A DNA stretch of 64,000 bases from Chamaelirium japonicum (Eukaryota > Streptophyta > Magnoliopsida > Liliales > Melanthiaceae), in the NCBI GenBank assembly GCA_947650365.1, contig OX393552.1:50119873-50183872 (forward strand), given 5' to 3'. Under the pieces are notes generated by a model. That model was not told the DNA's origin and did no database searches. It saw nothing but the letters and a program-made list of their open reading frames with translations. Below are positions 30,634-42,444 of this stretch, one piece after another (within the stretch, counting starts at the first letter, position 1; the number at the start of each line of letters is the position of its first letter). The position numbers were made by a program, and so were the translations under genes.

Positions 30634-31243
30634 ACCCTCGCATTAGTAAAGACTTCCCTTAGGATTCTTATATGGCAATATTCAACAAATCACCCCTTTC
30701 CTCCACATCTAAGCAATCCACTTCCCTTACAATTCTTCATGAGTGTGGCTCATATTGCTTTTTTATGAAAGTTAGGACCACGGCTTGAGTGTTGAGCTGC
30801 CAATTTAAAAGATGGTTCAATATTTTAGAACCTCAATACGAATCGACGGCATCATAGATGAGTGGAGAGAGAGGCGGTGGAGACAGAGGGGTGGTGGTAG
30901 GTTGTAGCGAAGGAGAAGGAACGCTTCCCAGGGCCCGGCGTCGGGCCCACTTATAAACAAGACTATAAGAACTTCCTTCTTCTTTTTTAAATTTATTTTT
31001 TATTTTTCTTTTTGAGTTGTTGTTGTGCCCCTTTGGTCAACTGAGGATGCATCTCCCTTTTGGATCTAATGACAATTCAGATTCTTTTCTTGAATTCGCA
31101 ACCGGCCCAATAACTTCCTTTCTTTGTTTGGAAGAGACCAGCCCAACAATTTTGGGCTTGCAGCCCGCTATGCTTTCACAAGGTGCCCATACAGTATAGA
31201 AGTGAGTTTTAGTCCCACATCGAAAAGGGGATAGTGCGTTGCG
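30634..31243 (+). pseudogene. U3 locus e: upstream region and USE only
   Basis: Equivalent of locus b. USE GTCCCACATCG is at 31,212-31,222; the gene is cut at 31,243 by the Ty1-copia fragment before a TATA box. Confidence 0.75.
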
Positions 31244-31603
31244 GATTCAACTACTGAATCTGAATACGTGGCAGCATGCGAGGCAGCCAAGGAGACAGTA
31301 TGGTTGAAGAACTTTCTTCAAGAATTGGAGGTAGTGCTTGCAGCAAAGATGCCCATTACACTTTACTGTGATAACAGTGGGGCTGTTGCTCAGAGCAAAT
31401 AACCAAAGAACCATAAGGGAGCTAAACACATTGAAAGAAAATTTCATCTTCTCAACGATATTGAGAAATGTGGAGACGTTTTGGTGACCAAGATAGCATC
31501 AGCAGGGAACCTCGCAGATCTTTTTACAAAGACATTACCTGCAAAGGCCTTTGACTATCATGTCGATAGGATGGGGGTTAGATGTGTATCACATTGGTTA
31601 TGA
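31244..31603 (+). pseudogene. Ty1-copia RNase H C-terminal fragment, copy 2
   Basis: Same fragment as 15,701-16,060, with the same TAA at 31,400 inside the RNase H segment and TGA at 31,601. A polypurine tract and LTR start follow. Confidence 0.88.
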
Positions 31604-31618
31604 GTGCAAGTGGGAGAT

Positions 31619-32275
31619 TATTAGGGTTGTATGTCCTCAAACAATGTTTTATGTTTTTCCTCAGTTATTTATTAATCGATTTGGCACTATAATATATTCA
31701 TGAGATGAATGGTTAAGCAGGTAGTCCGCAAGTGATTAAAGATGTGACTTAATCCAAAGTAGCTCTCCATCTCTCTCGGATGCGAGGGTTTGATCTTGGA
31801 GATCAACCCTAATCCAAAGTAGCTCTCCATATCCCTCAGGATTGTAAGAAAGGCTTTCCACCGGGCTGATTCTCGAGCGACGCGAGAATACATGGTTAAA
31901 GATTGCAAGGAGATTGATCGTCAACGTGCAGCAATTTTCGTCTAGAAATCTATAGCAGAACAGTCCCGTCGTTTTAATTGTTTCGGGAGATCTATATATC
32001 GAATTGACTCCGTTCCAATTCAAGGATCTCCAGAACGAAGGTGGTTACGTGCTCATAAAATTTCAGAGCAATCAGAGATCGAAGGAAAAACTGCCATTCG
32101 TTTTACCGACTGGATCTATAAAGGGCTGATCACCCCACGGTAAAATTCTCATCCAAATAACCATGCATGATCAAGGAAGATTAAATATTTAATCCGATCC
32201 CTATCATTTGTATCATCACGAAAAGCACTATTTTAAGAGGTTTGGATTACATGGTTTTTGTGTTATTCAGTGCCG
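31619..32275 (+). mobile_element. Partial 3' LTR of the Ty1-copia fragment, copy 2
   Basis: Begins TATTAGGGTTGTATGTCC; matches 16,076-16,734 with scattered substitutions. Confidence 0.6.
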
Positions 32276-32664
32276 CCACTTTGTTGCGAACCGCAATACA
32301 AATCGATGTCATCTCAAATGAGTGGGAGAGAGAGAGGCGGTGGAGATGGAGGGGGTTGGTCGTATGCTGTAGCGAGGGAGACCGCAACGCATCACGGAGC
32401 CAAATGTCGGGCCCACTTAAGAACAATCAACTGAGTTAGTAGACTTCTTTCTTCTTTATGAGTTGGTGGTGGTGGTGTGCCCCTTTGTCCACCCATGATG
32501 CATGCATTTCCCTATTGGATCAAATAACAATTCAGATTCTTTTTCTTAAATTCACAATCGGCCCAATAACTTCCCTTCTCTGTTCGGAAGAGAGCGGCCC
32601 ACCAATTTTGAACTCGCGGCCTTGCATCCCGTTATGCTTTCACAAAATACCCTGAACCTGAAGG
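32276..32664 (+). promoter_or_regulatory. Distal upstream region of U3 gene f
   Basis: Counterpart of 16,735-17,124, with GGCCCA motifs near 32,560-32,600. Confidence 0.5.
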
Positions 32665-33127
32665 TAGGGCTGGCAATTTCGGACCCGACACGGCAGACCC
32701 GACACGAAGTTAGCGGGTCTGGGTCAGGGCTAAACGGATCGACACGATAGACCCGTTTAATAAACGGGTCGGGTCCGGGTTTAGGGTCTGGACACGGTAG
32801 ACCCGGGAAGACCCGTTTAGTATTCAACGGGTCGGGTCGGGTCTACCCGCAATCCGATACTATAACATATAATACCAGCGGGTCTTTCGGGTCAGGTCGG
32901 GTCGAGTCTGATTGTGTCGGATCGGGTCAACTGAATAGTCCCGGGTGATAAACGGGTCTTACCGGGTGTTATCGGGTCTACCCGTTTATAAGCGGGTCGG
33001 GTACGGGTTTAGGATCTAGACACGATTAGTTAAATGGGTCGGGTCCGGGTCTAGGGGTTTTGGACACGAACCTGACACGACACGACCCGTACCCGACCCG
33101 ACCCGACCCGACCCATTGCCACCCCTA
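32665..33127. mobile_element. hAT element inserted upstream of U3 gene f
   Basis: Same insertion as 17,125-17,564, with flanks CCTGAAGG and TCTGAAGG, differing from that copy by internal indels. It ends 24 bp before the USE. Confidence 0.88.
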
Positions 33128-33151
33128 TCTGAAGGTAGGGAGCTGAGTTTA

Positions 33152-33216
33152 GTCCCACATCGGAAAAGGGAGAGTGCGCTTTCATGGTTAAATAGCGCTA
33201 CCTTGCCTCATTGTTC
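33152..33216 (+). promoter_or_regulatory. USE and TATA-like promoter of U3 gene f
   Basis: USE GTCCCACATCG at 33,152-33,162 and TTAAATAG at 33,188-33,195, in the Pol III spacing. Confidence 0.85.
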
Positions 33217-33429
33217 ACGACCTTACTTGAACAGGATCAGTTCTATAGGATCGTACCACTGTAACCTTAATCGCTTAGGTGACAGGCAACTCAGTCTGGA
33301 TGATGAGTCCATGACCTCAGGATCAGAGCGTGATTAACGGCTGAGATCTCTCGAGGTCGACGCAGTAGAGGATCGTTCCCAGCTCGCCTCGGCGGCGCTG
33401 GGGTGGTCCTGAGGTTGTCTGACAGACCT
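33217..33429 (+). ncRNA. U3: U3 snoRNA, full-length copy f (best candidate functional gene)
   Basis: Starts ACGACCTTACTTGAACAGG. The box A region GATCAGTTCTATAGG, C' GATGATGA (33,299), box B GAGCGTGA (33,326) and box D GTCTGA (33,417) are all present. The GAGGATCGTTCCC segment is shared with diverged copy g, which suggests it is ancestral and that copy c has the derived T. The 3' stem and T7 terminator (33,436-33,442) are intact. About 213 nt. A promoter with USE and TATA box precedes it. Most likely of the seven loci to make a working U3. Confidence 0.93.
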
Positions 33430-33435
33430 AAATAC

Positions 33436-33442
33436 TTTTTTT
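33436..33442 (+). terminator. Pol III terminator of U3 gene f
   Basis: T7 run seven bases after the RNA end. Confidence 0.75.
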
Positions 33443-34538
33443 AGCTTACAGCAGCTGCGATGGCCGGACAGTATCGTCCTCATCGGCGGGTCCGGCCAAC
33501 GTCGACGAAGTCGGACCGCAACTCGTCGGATCTTCACCATCGTTCGGAACGCAAGGCTGCCGGTACGGATTTGGATTCCATTTCTCGTTTTTTTTCTCTT
33601 CTACATTAAAATTTCCATCTTTTTTTTTTTTTTTTGTGCGTGTAGTTTGGCTTCGATGGGGTTATCATCTCCGAAGGGGTCTCGGGTCTGAATCGGACAG
33701 CTGCCCTCTGCATTTTCGGATGTTCATAATCGCCAGGTTACGATTTGCATCCGATCCCCTTTTTTTTTCTGTACAAAAATGATCTATTTGATTCTTCTCG
33801 TAAAAAACGAATTTTTTGTGATTCAATGAATACAATGTGGTCATTATAGGAAGTCTAATTTGTCTGGAAATTATTCTTCTTGCAAAATTTGATGAAGGTG
33901 ATTGGTTTGGGTCTAAGAAAAAAGATTCATCGGTGATTTCAGCAAGTGGGATTTGTAAGAAGCATCGATGAATGTGATCGGTTGGGGGCTTCGGAAGATT
34001 CATTGGCGCTAGCAACTGATTTCATGGAGGTGGTGATTGTCTATTGGTGAGATTCAGCCAAATCCCAATTCTAACATCTTAAAAAAATTTACGAGTCGGG
34101 CAGCAGTTCTTCGGTCATATTTGTTTTAATCTTCTCTACCGCTCTCGTCGCCGCACCCGTCTGCTAGAAAATGTCGGTCCTTCAAACATTTTGTGATACA
34201 TATGTTATTTAAGTACTGAAGTTATGAATATATCCTTCATAAAAAACTAGCTAACCATCGAAATTTCAAGCCGCCATGAACATTGGTTGATACAAGGCCA
34301 ACCAAACAATAGCTTTAACTTTCAGCGGCAAGTTGTCGAGGATGGAGGACCTCCAGCGGTCGGTCGTCGGTACTTTTAAGCTATGGATCATTCCTTGGGG
34401 TGCTTTTTTTAGCGAGAATGACAGTAAATTTTGTAGTCTTATTACTTCTTGATTAATAGATAACTGGTCGGGGGCTGCCTAACCCTCCCTTCGTACTTGG
34501 AGGGGTTCTCAAAAAACTTTCTCTAGGTCTGTCTCAAC

Positions 34539-35465
34539 ACTCTTGGAAGAAACCACAAATTATAGCAAGATAATTGGTGGGCTCAAAAAGGTACAATTTT
34601 TTAAATTTGATGAAGGTGCTTCATATACTCATCTTTTTTTTTTTTTTTTTGACATCGGCGGGTGTCCTGAAACCTTTCAGCCAATGGCCCACTTCACGCT
34701 CGGACTAATCCCTCCGGGAGTGAAGCCCGACCCACTCGGCAATTCCCACTTCACTCCTGGGTAAATCGAGGGGAGGAAGAGTTGAACCCACAACCTCATC
34801 ACCAAAGCATCAGTTGCTTTGCCAACTCTCCAATCCCCTGGTGGGTTCATATACTCATATTTAGTATTATTGTAGACTAAGATGTTATCGAAAGAGACCA
34901 TCACAAGGATACCAAGGTGGCAGTCAAATGATTATGTCATCACCCTCATAAAAGCGTTGGGAGCCTTGGAAATACTAAAAAAGGCGTAAGCAACCACTTG
35001 GACAGTCCCTCCATCTTGTATGTGGTTTGTCTAACATCTTCTAACCTGATGTGAATCCAACGAAATGCTCCGCTAGTCGATCTTGGATAAGATGGTGGTT
35101 CATGCGATCTTGTCAAGCACATCATCTAAAGTTTGCAATTGTGCTATATTTGACAGCATTCACGTTGATGGCTTGATTATCTACACACATTCTCCCATCT
35201 CCGGTCCTTTTTCTGACAAATTGCTTCTTCAAAGTCTCTTCAGCTTGTCTTTTAAGCTTTGCACTTTCAGTAAGATTAGCTCGATATGCAGGCATAACAG
35301 GAAATATTGCTCACATAACCGAATCTATTGCATGCTGAATATCCCGAAGGGGTGGTAATTCATCAGGTAATTCTTTTGGATCACATCCGAACATTTTGAG
35401 AGCAACCATTAGATGTCGGATCCTGCAGAGGATCTTCATTTTTATCTCTTCTTGCACTTTTTTGT
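34539..35465 (-). pseudogene. Decayed Ty3-gypsy reverse transcriptase fragment, copy 3
   Basis: As at 18,976-19,902, with the same FDN change at the catalytic motif, the same stops and the same SINE inside. Confidence 0.8.
34633..34845 (-). mobile_element. tRNA-derived SINE, copy in A block 3
   Basis: Duplicate of the SINE at 19,070 with the same 13-bp flanks TTCATATACTCAT (34,620-34,632 and 34,846-34,858). Confidence 0.85.
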
Positions 35466-35605
35466 CACAACGGCATACACTGTATTGTCCCCTTGCTTCT
35501 TCTTTTTTTTAATTTACACTTGGACAACATAATGAAATCAGAATGAACAATACAATTTTGCTCATTCACTTCACCAGACCTCGATGGTTTCAAGTTCTTC
35601 CCAAC

Positions 35606-35783
35606 TGTTACGAAGAGAGGCGGAGAGAGAATAGGATTAGGGAGAAAATCTCTTTGTATTATCTCATTAATCACAAATAACATTACATAAGACTACCTCT
35701 CTTTATATAGAGAGAGTACGCACACCATTATGTTACCACAACCGAGGTGGGACTAATAGAATACTAACACACTATATCTAATA
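35606..35783 (-). mobile_element. Small solo LTR, copy in A block 3
   Basis: Duplicate of 20,043-20,220 with CCAAC at 35,601-35,605 and 35,784-35,788. Confidence 0.85.
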
Positions 35784-36453
35784 CCAACATTTGAAGAAAT
35801 GGGTATTAAACCAGTTATCGTGAAGGACCTCTCGATCATAAAGTCAAGGATCAACGAGGTGTGCATGACATTCATTGCAATGACATTGCACCACAAGAAG
35901 CCTTTATAGTAATTATCTTAAATTTAACTAAGCATCTTTTAGAGACTTATAACGACACTTCATTTGCCCAAGTAATCTTGTAAGGATAGGATGCTTCTCC
36001 ATGGATATTCAGCTTCTCCATTTTTTTTTTTTCTCGTGTGTGTAGTTTGGCTCTCATTTTTTTTTTTCCCGCATTTAAATTTTTGTATTCCCTTTTTTTT
36101 GTGCCCGTAGTTTGGTTTAGATTACCAGTTTTCAATTTTCAACCGATCCTTATTCTTTTTCTATGAAAGTAGTGCGATTTTGATCTACTTGATTCTTCTC
36201 GTAAAAAATAAAGTTGGTCTGCTTCAAAGTATCAATCAAGGAATCCTATTTGGTTATTATATGAACTCAAATTGTTTGGAAAAATTGTGTAGCAAAATTA
36301 TGAACTGTGTAGATGTTGAATCTTGTAATAATAATCTATTGTTCGTTAGGGAGACAGAGCAACTAAGATTGTAGCAATCTTCAATCTTGTAGTAATAATC
36401 TACTTTTCTTTTAAGGGACCAAAAAATCTTTGAAAAGAAGTTTAAAAATTCGA

Positions 36454-36591
36454 TAGATCTTCACCTCATCTACCGACGATTGAGTCCTACATGAAAGGCA
36501 AAGGCTATACACTAATAAGAGCAGCCTGTTGTTATTACAGTCTTTGCCTTTCATGTAGGTCTCAATCATCGGTTGGCGATACGTAGATCTA
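36454..36591. ncRNA. Candidate hairpin RNA, copy 3
   Basis: Identical by eye to copy 2 (20,891-21,028). Confidence 0.4.
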
Positions 36592-36968
36592 CCCATTTTC
36601 TTTTGTGAACCTGATTGCAAACCCCCAGTCGTCGCAAATTCCCGAAAGAAAAGTCGATCATTACTACCATCATTTCAGTAACTGGGAGTTGTAAGAAGTA
36701 TCGACGAATGTGATCGGTTTGGGTGTTGGACTAATCCATCGGTGCTGACAACAAATTTCCTATCGATGATGAAAAGCATGATTGTCGTTTGGTGAGATTT
36801 CAGTGAAATTTGAATTCAAACATCTTCAAAAAAATTTGTAGTCAAGCAGCATTCGCTTCAGTCATCTTTGTTTTAATCCTATCGCTTTTGTGTCCGTGTC
36901 CGTCCGCCAGATATGTCATTTTTTCCAAAAAAATTTGTGATGTGTGCTATTAAAGTATTGAAGTTCAT

Positions 36969-37399
36969 TTAATTAGAGCTTGCCACCTAACTTATACCTT
37001 TAATTCGACTTTGACCCCCAAACTTTTCATAATTAGACTCCGCCCCCCCAATTTCACGGATTCTATGTGTGCGTTGTGGTTGACCAACATTTTGCTCACG
37101 CTGACCCTCTGTGGCCCTCTGTGCATTCCCATATTGAGAATACTACCCCTTATGACTTTGGCCCCCATTTATAGCCGTTGTATAGCTACAAGTTCTTATC
37201 AACTGAAGGGGTAAAGTCTAAATGTGAAGGTGTAGTATTGTCAATGTGGGAATGCACAGAGTGTCAACATGAGCAAACATTGGTCAACCATGGCGCGCTC
37301 GCGAAATCCGTGAAATTGGGAGGCACAGTCTAATTATCAAAAGTTTGGGGGTCAAAGTCGAATTAAAGGTATAAGTTGGGGGGCAAGGTCTAAATAACC
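36969..37399. mobile_element. Fold-back MITE, copy 3
   Basis: As in A block 2. Confidence 0.65.
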
Positions 37400-37401
37400 T
37401 T

Positions 37402-37409
37402 ATGAAATA
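37402..37409. other. Empty insertion site of the Pack-MULE-like element
   Basis: ATGAAATA followed directly by TTGGTTACAAAATTTGAAA. In units 1 and 2 the same flanks are separated by the terminal-inverted-repeat element and its 8-bp duplication. Confidence 0.8.
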
Positions 37410-37755
37410 TTGGTTACAAAATTTGAAATTGCATCTCCTGTTTAATTACAAAATTTGAAATTGCATCACCATAGATTTTATGTTTTCTATTATAACTATA
37501 TACATGATTAAAAAAAAAAAGATTTTGGGTCAGGTTTTTGGGCCAACATGGAGGACCGACATTCGGGCTAGGCCCACCTTGGGTTGGGCCCCTGGATCAA
37601 TGTCGTGGCCAACCTGACCAGTGTGGTTTTTGGGTTGGGCCGTTGACATTGCTCGGGCCATTGACTTATGGGCCAAGTCAGGCCAGCTTGGGATGTTGGG
37701 CTATTTTTTTTTTCTACCGTACTCATTGTGAAGGACCTCTCGATCATAAAGTCAT
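37410..37755. other. Junction segment between A block 3 and P block 5
   Basis: A short tandem repeat (TACAAAATTTGAAATTGCATC twice, about 37,394 and 37,447), an A-run, then a GGGCCAACATGG/GGTTGGGCC-rich stretch of about 200 bp without recognised ends. It joins the monomer motif CCTCTCGATCATAAAGT at 37,736. No gene. Confidence 0.5.
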
Positions 37756-39605
37756 TAGGGGTGGGAATTGGGCAAGTTAAGTGGTCTGCCCATGCCCAAC
37801 CTGACTTGCACAAACCTTATCCCGTTTTACCCAGAGAATCCGTGGAAGCCCAACCCGTGATTGCCCATTCTAGTTGTTCAGGTTGCTCGGGTTGCCCAAT
37901 TTGCAAAATAATGAGTGGGTTGCCTAATTAGAAATGCTTATGCACATAAATAAATGGAAAAAAAATCAACATATTTTTGAATTGTATAAAAAAAATCTTT
38001 GATTTGCATAACGATAACATAAAATCCAACCTATATCCTCACATATTTCAAACAAATTCTTAGCGTTCAACATCAAACATACAGTCTTTGATTTCCATAA
38101 AAAAAAAAAACTACCAAAGCATTCAATCTTAATCAATGTTATCAGACCCGGACCGGACGTTGACCCGGTTTAGGGCCCGGGTCACGGGTCTTTGGTTCAA
38201 CCGTCGGGTCAACCGGTTGAACCGGTGATATATTTAAATAAATATATAAATAATATTTATTAATATTAAAAATAGATCTAACGTTTGAGATCATGCAGTG
38301 AGGGATCTTGATCAGGGATCGTTGATCGGAGATCAAGGGATGGATGATGGATCATACAGCTCAAAGGATTTCGAGGGATTGCCGGTCGGAGATCGAGGGT
38401 GATCTCGTCGGAGGGCAGCGAGGTAGATCCGATCCGATCTATCAACCGAGCTATCGTCGAGGGTGATCTCGGTTGGAGGGCACGCAGCTGAGGGATCTCG
38501 ACCAGGGATCGTCGATCAGAGATCAAGGGATGGATCACGCAGCTCAAGGGATCTAGAGGGATTGTTGGTTGGAGAACAAGATCTGCAGATCTGCAGTAGA
38601 GGTCCGAGCTCGAGGGTGATCTCGTCGGAGGGCAGCGAGGTAGATCCGATCCGATTTATCAACCGAACTATCGTCGAGGCCCTCGAGGGTGATCTCGGTC
38701 GGAGGGCAGCGAGGTAGATCCGATCCGATCTATCAACCGAACTATCGTCGAGGCCCTCGAGGATGATCTCAGTCGAAGGGCAGCGAGGTAGATCCGATCC
38801 GATCTATCGTCGAGGGTGATCGATCTCGGTTGGAGATCGAGGGTGATCTCGGTTGGAGATCGAGGGATTGTCGATCGGAGTAGATGTCGGAGACTCGGAG
38901 GTTGAGCCGTTGAGGGTGATCTCGCCGCTCGAGGTAGATCCGATCCGATCTATCGTCGAGGGTGATCTCAGTGGGAGATCGAGGGATTGTCGATCGGAGT
39001 AGAGGTCGGAGACTCGGAGGTTGAGGCCTTGATCTCGCCGCTCGAGAGAGAGAGAGACAGAGAATGGAGAGGTTGAGGCCTTGATCTCGCCGCTCGAGAG
39101 AGAGAAAGAGACAGAGAACGGAGAGGTTGAGGGTGATCTCGCCGCTCGAGAGAGAGAAAGAGACAGAGAACAGAGAGGTTGAGGGTGATCTCGCCGCTCG
39201 AGAGAGAGAAAGAGACAGAGAACGGAGAGGTTAAGGGTGGGTTTTTAAGTTTTAACCGGGCCGGGTCACACCGGTTCACACAAAACCGGCCGGTTCACTT
39301 GGGTTTTTCCGGTTCTTTAGCATTTCCGATCCGATCTATCAACCGAACCGGCCAAGGGTCCGGATCACCGGTTCACCGGTCCGACCGGCCGGTCCGGTCC
39401 GGTTCTGATAACACTGATCTTAATGTATCACTTCCTCAGGTTTCTCGAGTTGGGAAGATCGGTACCCAAATCTGTCCAAATTGAAATCGAGTTGATCTTT
39501 TTTTGTCCAAATACGTCTAGTTTTTAACCAACTATGCCCATGTTTGTCCATTGTTCGGGTTGGGCGGGTCAGGTTCGGGTCAGACCGGCCCAAGTCCCAC
39601 CCCTA
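37756..39605. mobile_element. hAT element X of the tandem pair, P block 5, with a nested hAT
   Basis: Starts TAGGGGTGGGAATTGGGC and ends AAGTCCCACCCCTA, with right flank GTCTTCAT (39,606-39,613). A second hAT of another family sits inside at 38,134-39,416. Confidence 0.8.
38134..39416. mobile_element. Nested non-autonomous hAT with internal minisatellite
   Basis: Ends CAATGTTATCAGACCCGG and CCGGTTCTGATAACACTG, with perfect 8-bp duplication ATCTTAAT (38,126-38,133 and 39,417-39,424). The interior is built of GAGGGTGATCTCG-type repeats: a unit with GTAGATCCGATCCGATCTATC several times over 38,420-38,960, then four units of about 50-60 bp with CCGCTCGAGAGAGAG and GACAGAGAACGGAGAGG over 39,030-39,240. 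No transposase. Frames such as 38,968-39,279 are repeat artefacts. Confidence 0.88.
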
Positions 39606-39613
39606 GTCTTCAT

Positions 39614-40247
39614 TAGGACTGTAACTCGGTAGGGTTGGGTCAGGTTGAGGGTCAACTTAAGCCCAACCCAAGTACTAAAACCTCTAACCCAACCCAACTT
39701 CCAACCCGAGATGCCCTACGAAAGCCCAACCAAAGCAAAAAAATTTATACTCGGCTTGGGCTCAAGTTGGTAGGTCGGGTCGGGTTGTGCAGATTCGGAT
39801 CTACTTATTGTTTAAAATTTTAACATTTGAAGATCAAAATCTAAAAAAAACTTTTACTTGTTAATACTACCATACTACTTTTTTTACATTTCTACCCATG
39901 CAACTAGATCATTGGATAATGCCTTTATTTGATAAGCAAGAGTCAAATAAATAATATGGAACTGGGTGAAATGAATGATTGTGACTGTGACACCTCAACA
40001 TATGAGTATTCGGGTTGGTTGTGATTGTTACCTATAGATCACAGACTCGTAGATATACATAAGTCCTTGGGTTCGGATTGGGTTGGGTTGTCCGACCCCT
40101 CAACTCGAGCCCGACCTAAATTCAACTCGGGTTGTATTGTTGCAACCCTAATCCAACCCAATTTTCAAATACATCAATCCAAACACGACCAAAACCTGGG
40201 TTGGGCTCGGGTTGGGTCAGGTCCAACCCGCCCAAGTTGCACCCCTG
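39614..40247. mobile_element. hAT element Y of the tandem pair, P block 5
   Basis: Starts TAGGACTGTAACTCGG and ends AAGTTGCACCCCTG, with GTCTTCAT at 39,606-39,613 and 40,248-40,255. Confidence 0.85.
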
Positions 40248-40930
40248 GTCTTCATAGATGGTGTTCCTAAATTTAATCAAGCATCTTTTTGTGACTTACA
40301 GGCCAAGTGGGCCAGACTTTGGACATCATGCTTTTTTTTACACCCCTAGTCATCGTGAAGGATCTCTCGATCATAAAGTTAAGGACCAACAAGATGTGGG
40401 TGACACTGTGAAAATTGGAATGACAGTGCTAAAATCAACTAAGCATCTTTTGGCGATGTATGAATACACACCGTTCACCCAAGTAAGTTTGTAAGGCCGT
40501 GTTTGATAGCAAGAAAGTTTTAACTAAGGAAGGTGAAAGAGAATGCAAAGCCGGCGAATATGACTCCTCTCGGTGAAGAGAGAAATATGATGCCCGTCAC
40601 TTTTTCACCGTTTCGTTTTTTTTTTGCGCACGATTAGATTTACTTTCCCCTTCCCTAGTTAAACTTGCCCTGCTACCAAACCCACATACTAGGGCTCATG
40701 TGAGGGACTCCAATTTCCTTTCCCCTCTTTAGTGAAACTTTCTGCCTACCAAACTCGGTCTAAGGACGAGGATGCTTCTCCATGGTATTTTCATGTCAAC
40801 AAGATGTGGGTGACATTCATTGGAATGAGATTAAACTGTCTTCATCCATAGTGAATTTACATTCAACTAAGCATTTATAGTGACTTATACAGACACATCC
40901 CTTACCCAAGTTATTTTGTAAGGATGTCAC
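40248..40930. repeat. Monomer array of P block 5 with PIF MITE
   Basis: Monomers as elsewhere. The MITE occupies 40,495-40,760. Confidence 0.6.
40495..40760. mobile_element. PIF/Harbinger MITE, P block 5
   Basis: GGCCGTGTTTGATAG and CTACCAAACTCGGTC ends between TAA duplications, slightly more diverged than the other copies. Confidence 0.85.
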
Positions 40931-42444
40931 TGTGGGGGATCCAGGAATTGCAAAATTAAAAATTTTGGAGGGGCCATTTATGAATATTTTTTAAAACTTT
41001 ATAATCTCAATGGAGGCCTCAAGACCTTTTTAAAATTTTAGGGGGGCCATGGCCCCGTCTAGTCGGATGCTCCCCTGTGGGATCTTCAACTTCTCTACCA
41101 TTTTAATGGCGAGGTTGAAAATGTTTTTTGTAGCATCTAACACGTGTCTGAAATATTGATATTCAACTGGTTCTCTACTTCGATAAATCAAAATAAGGCT
41201 CGCACCAATGCATAGTCACTGCTCTGAAAATGCAAAGTTGTTCGTTCTGATCAAGTTCTCTTACTCGAGTGTTTCTTTTACTTTTTCGTCAATCAACTTT
41301 GTCGGGGGAAATCTCGGAGATTTCTCCCGCGACCTGCAAAACAAAGGGGCTAAAATGGCTGGCTCCTCTCAGAGCGCAGGCCCTCTGACGCTCAAGTCAG
41401 TAGAGTTCTTAAAAGGGGAGGTTGGATGATCAGAAGGTAGTTCGAGTTTTTGGAATTCGAACCTGTACTTTGAATCCTTGAGTCGTACCTTTATAGCCTT
41501 TCTCCGATCACTGCAGGCCGTCACGTGCTAGCCCACCTGTCTCTTTGTGCACCCTCGTGCTCGCACATGGGGCTTTAAATGTGCTATGTCGTCTTACTGG
41601 CCAACTGGTTGTCCGAGGTTGAAGGGGGAATGCGCTGGTCTTGTCCGCTCCAAGTGGCACCCCGGAAGGCTCTAGACCGAGAGTTGGTTTCATTTACAGC
41701 CAAATAGGTTTGCGCATAGCGAACTTGGACTATAATCGTCCATGCAGTTCCTCCAGAACGAGGACACCTATCGATCCAATGGCATCTTGCGGTATGGAAT
41801 CCCTATAGGCAAATGGTGATCTCTTCCGCGAATGAGCTAGCTGTCTCATGTGTGCGGTGGATATCCGAGCTGTTGGTGGCGAGCGATGCAGGTGATGAAT
41901 ATATCTTCTAAAGTGTTCTTTGATGTTCCGACAAAAGGCGATATCTCGCGTACGGACTGATCGCGGGTGACCTTGTGTGCGAGCTACTCACGTGCGGCCT
42001 CGATATCCCGAGCTATAGGTGAGCAGGTGCTGAATCCTCTGAAATATTCTTTAAGCTTTCAACAAAAGGCGATACCTCGCGTGCAGGCCGATCGCGGGCG
42101 ACCTCGGTATCCGAGCTATAGGTGATCACGTGCTGAATCTTCTGAAGTGTTCTTTGTTCTTCCAACAAAAGGTGATACCCCATGTATGGGCTGATCGCGT
42201 GCAAGCTATAGGTGAAGAGCAATCTGGGCGCGAGGCGTCCGAACCGCAATGCCAAGGCGATTGGTGAGCTAGGTTTCCCAGCTTCAGTTGGCAAGTAACC
42301 TGCGAGCTGACTCTGCGATTGTTCACTCGAGTTTGGGGCTAAAACGAGTTGGGCTTCTCCTAGGGGAAACGGGACGAACTCTTGAACCGGAGGCGATCTC
42401 GTGTACTTTGATGACGGACTGGTGCTAATTTTTGGGCACCATCA
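40931..42444 (-). mobile_element. Ty3-gypsy-like LTR relic, P block 5
   Basis: Long form with the TATA-like segment near 41,490 and iterated units near 41,905-42,160. Confidence 0.4.

Larger units (their letters stand above)
33128..37409. repeat. Near-identical segmental duplicate, right copy (partner 17,565-21,846)
   Basis: Constant 15,563-bp offset from the left copy. It contains the unrecognised 49-codon frame at 33,460-33,609 and a non-coding stretch to 34,530, as described for the left copy. Confidence 0.85.

Noticed and set aside
7270..40255. Regularly spaced similar segments as a CRISPR-like array
   Set aside because: Repeats are hundreds of bases to kilobases long, with transposon ends and target duplications, in a plant genome.
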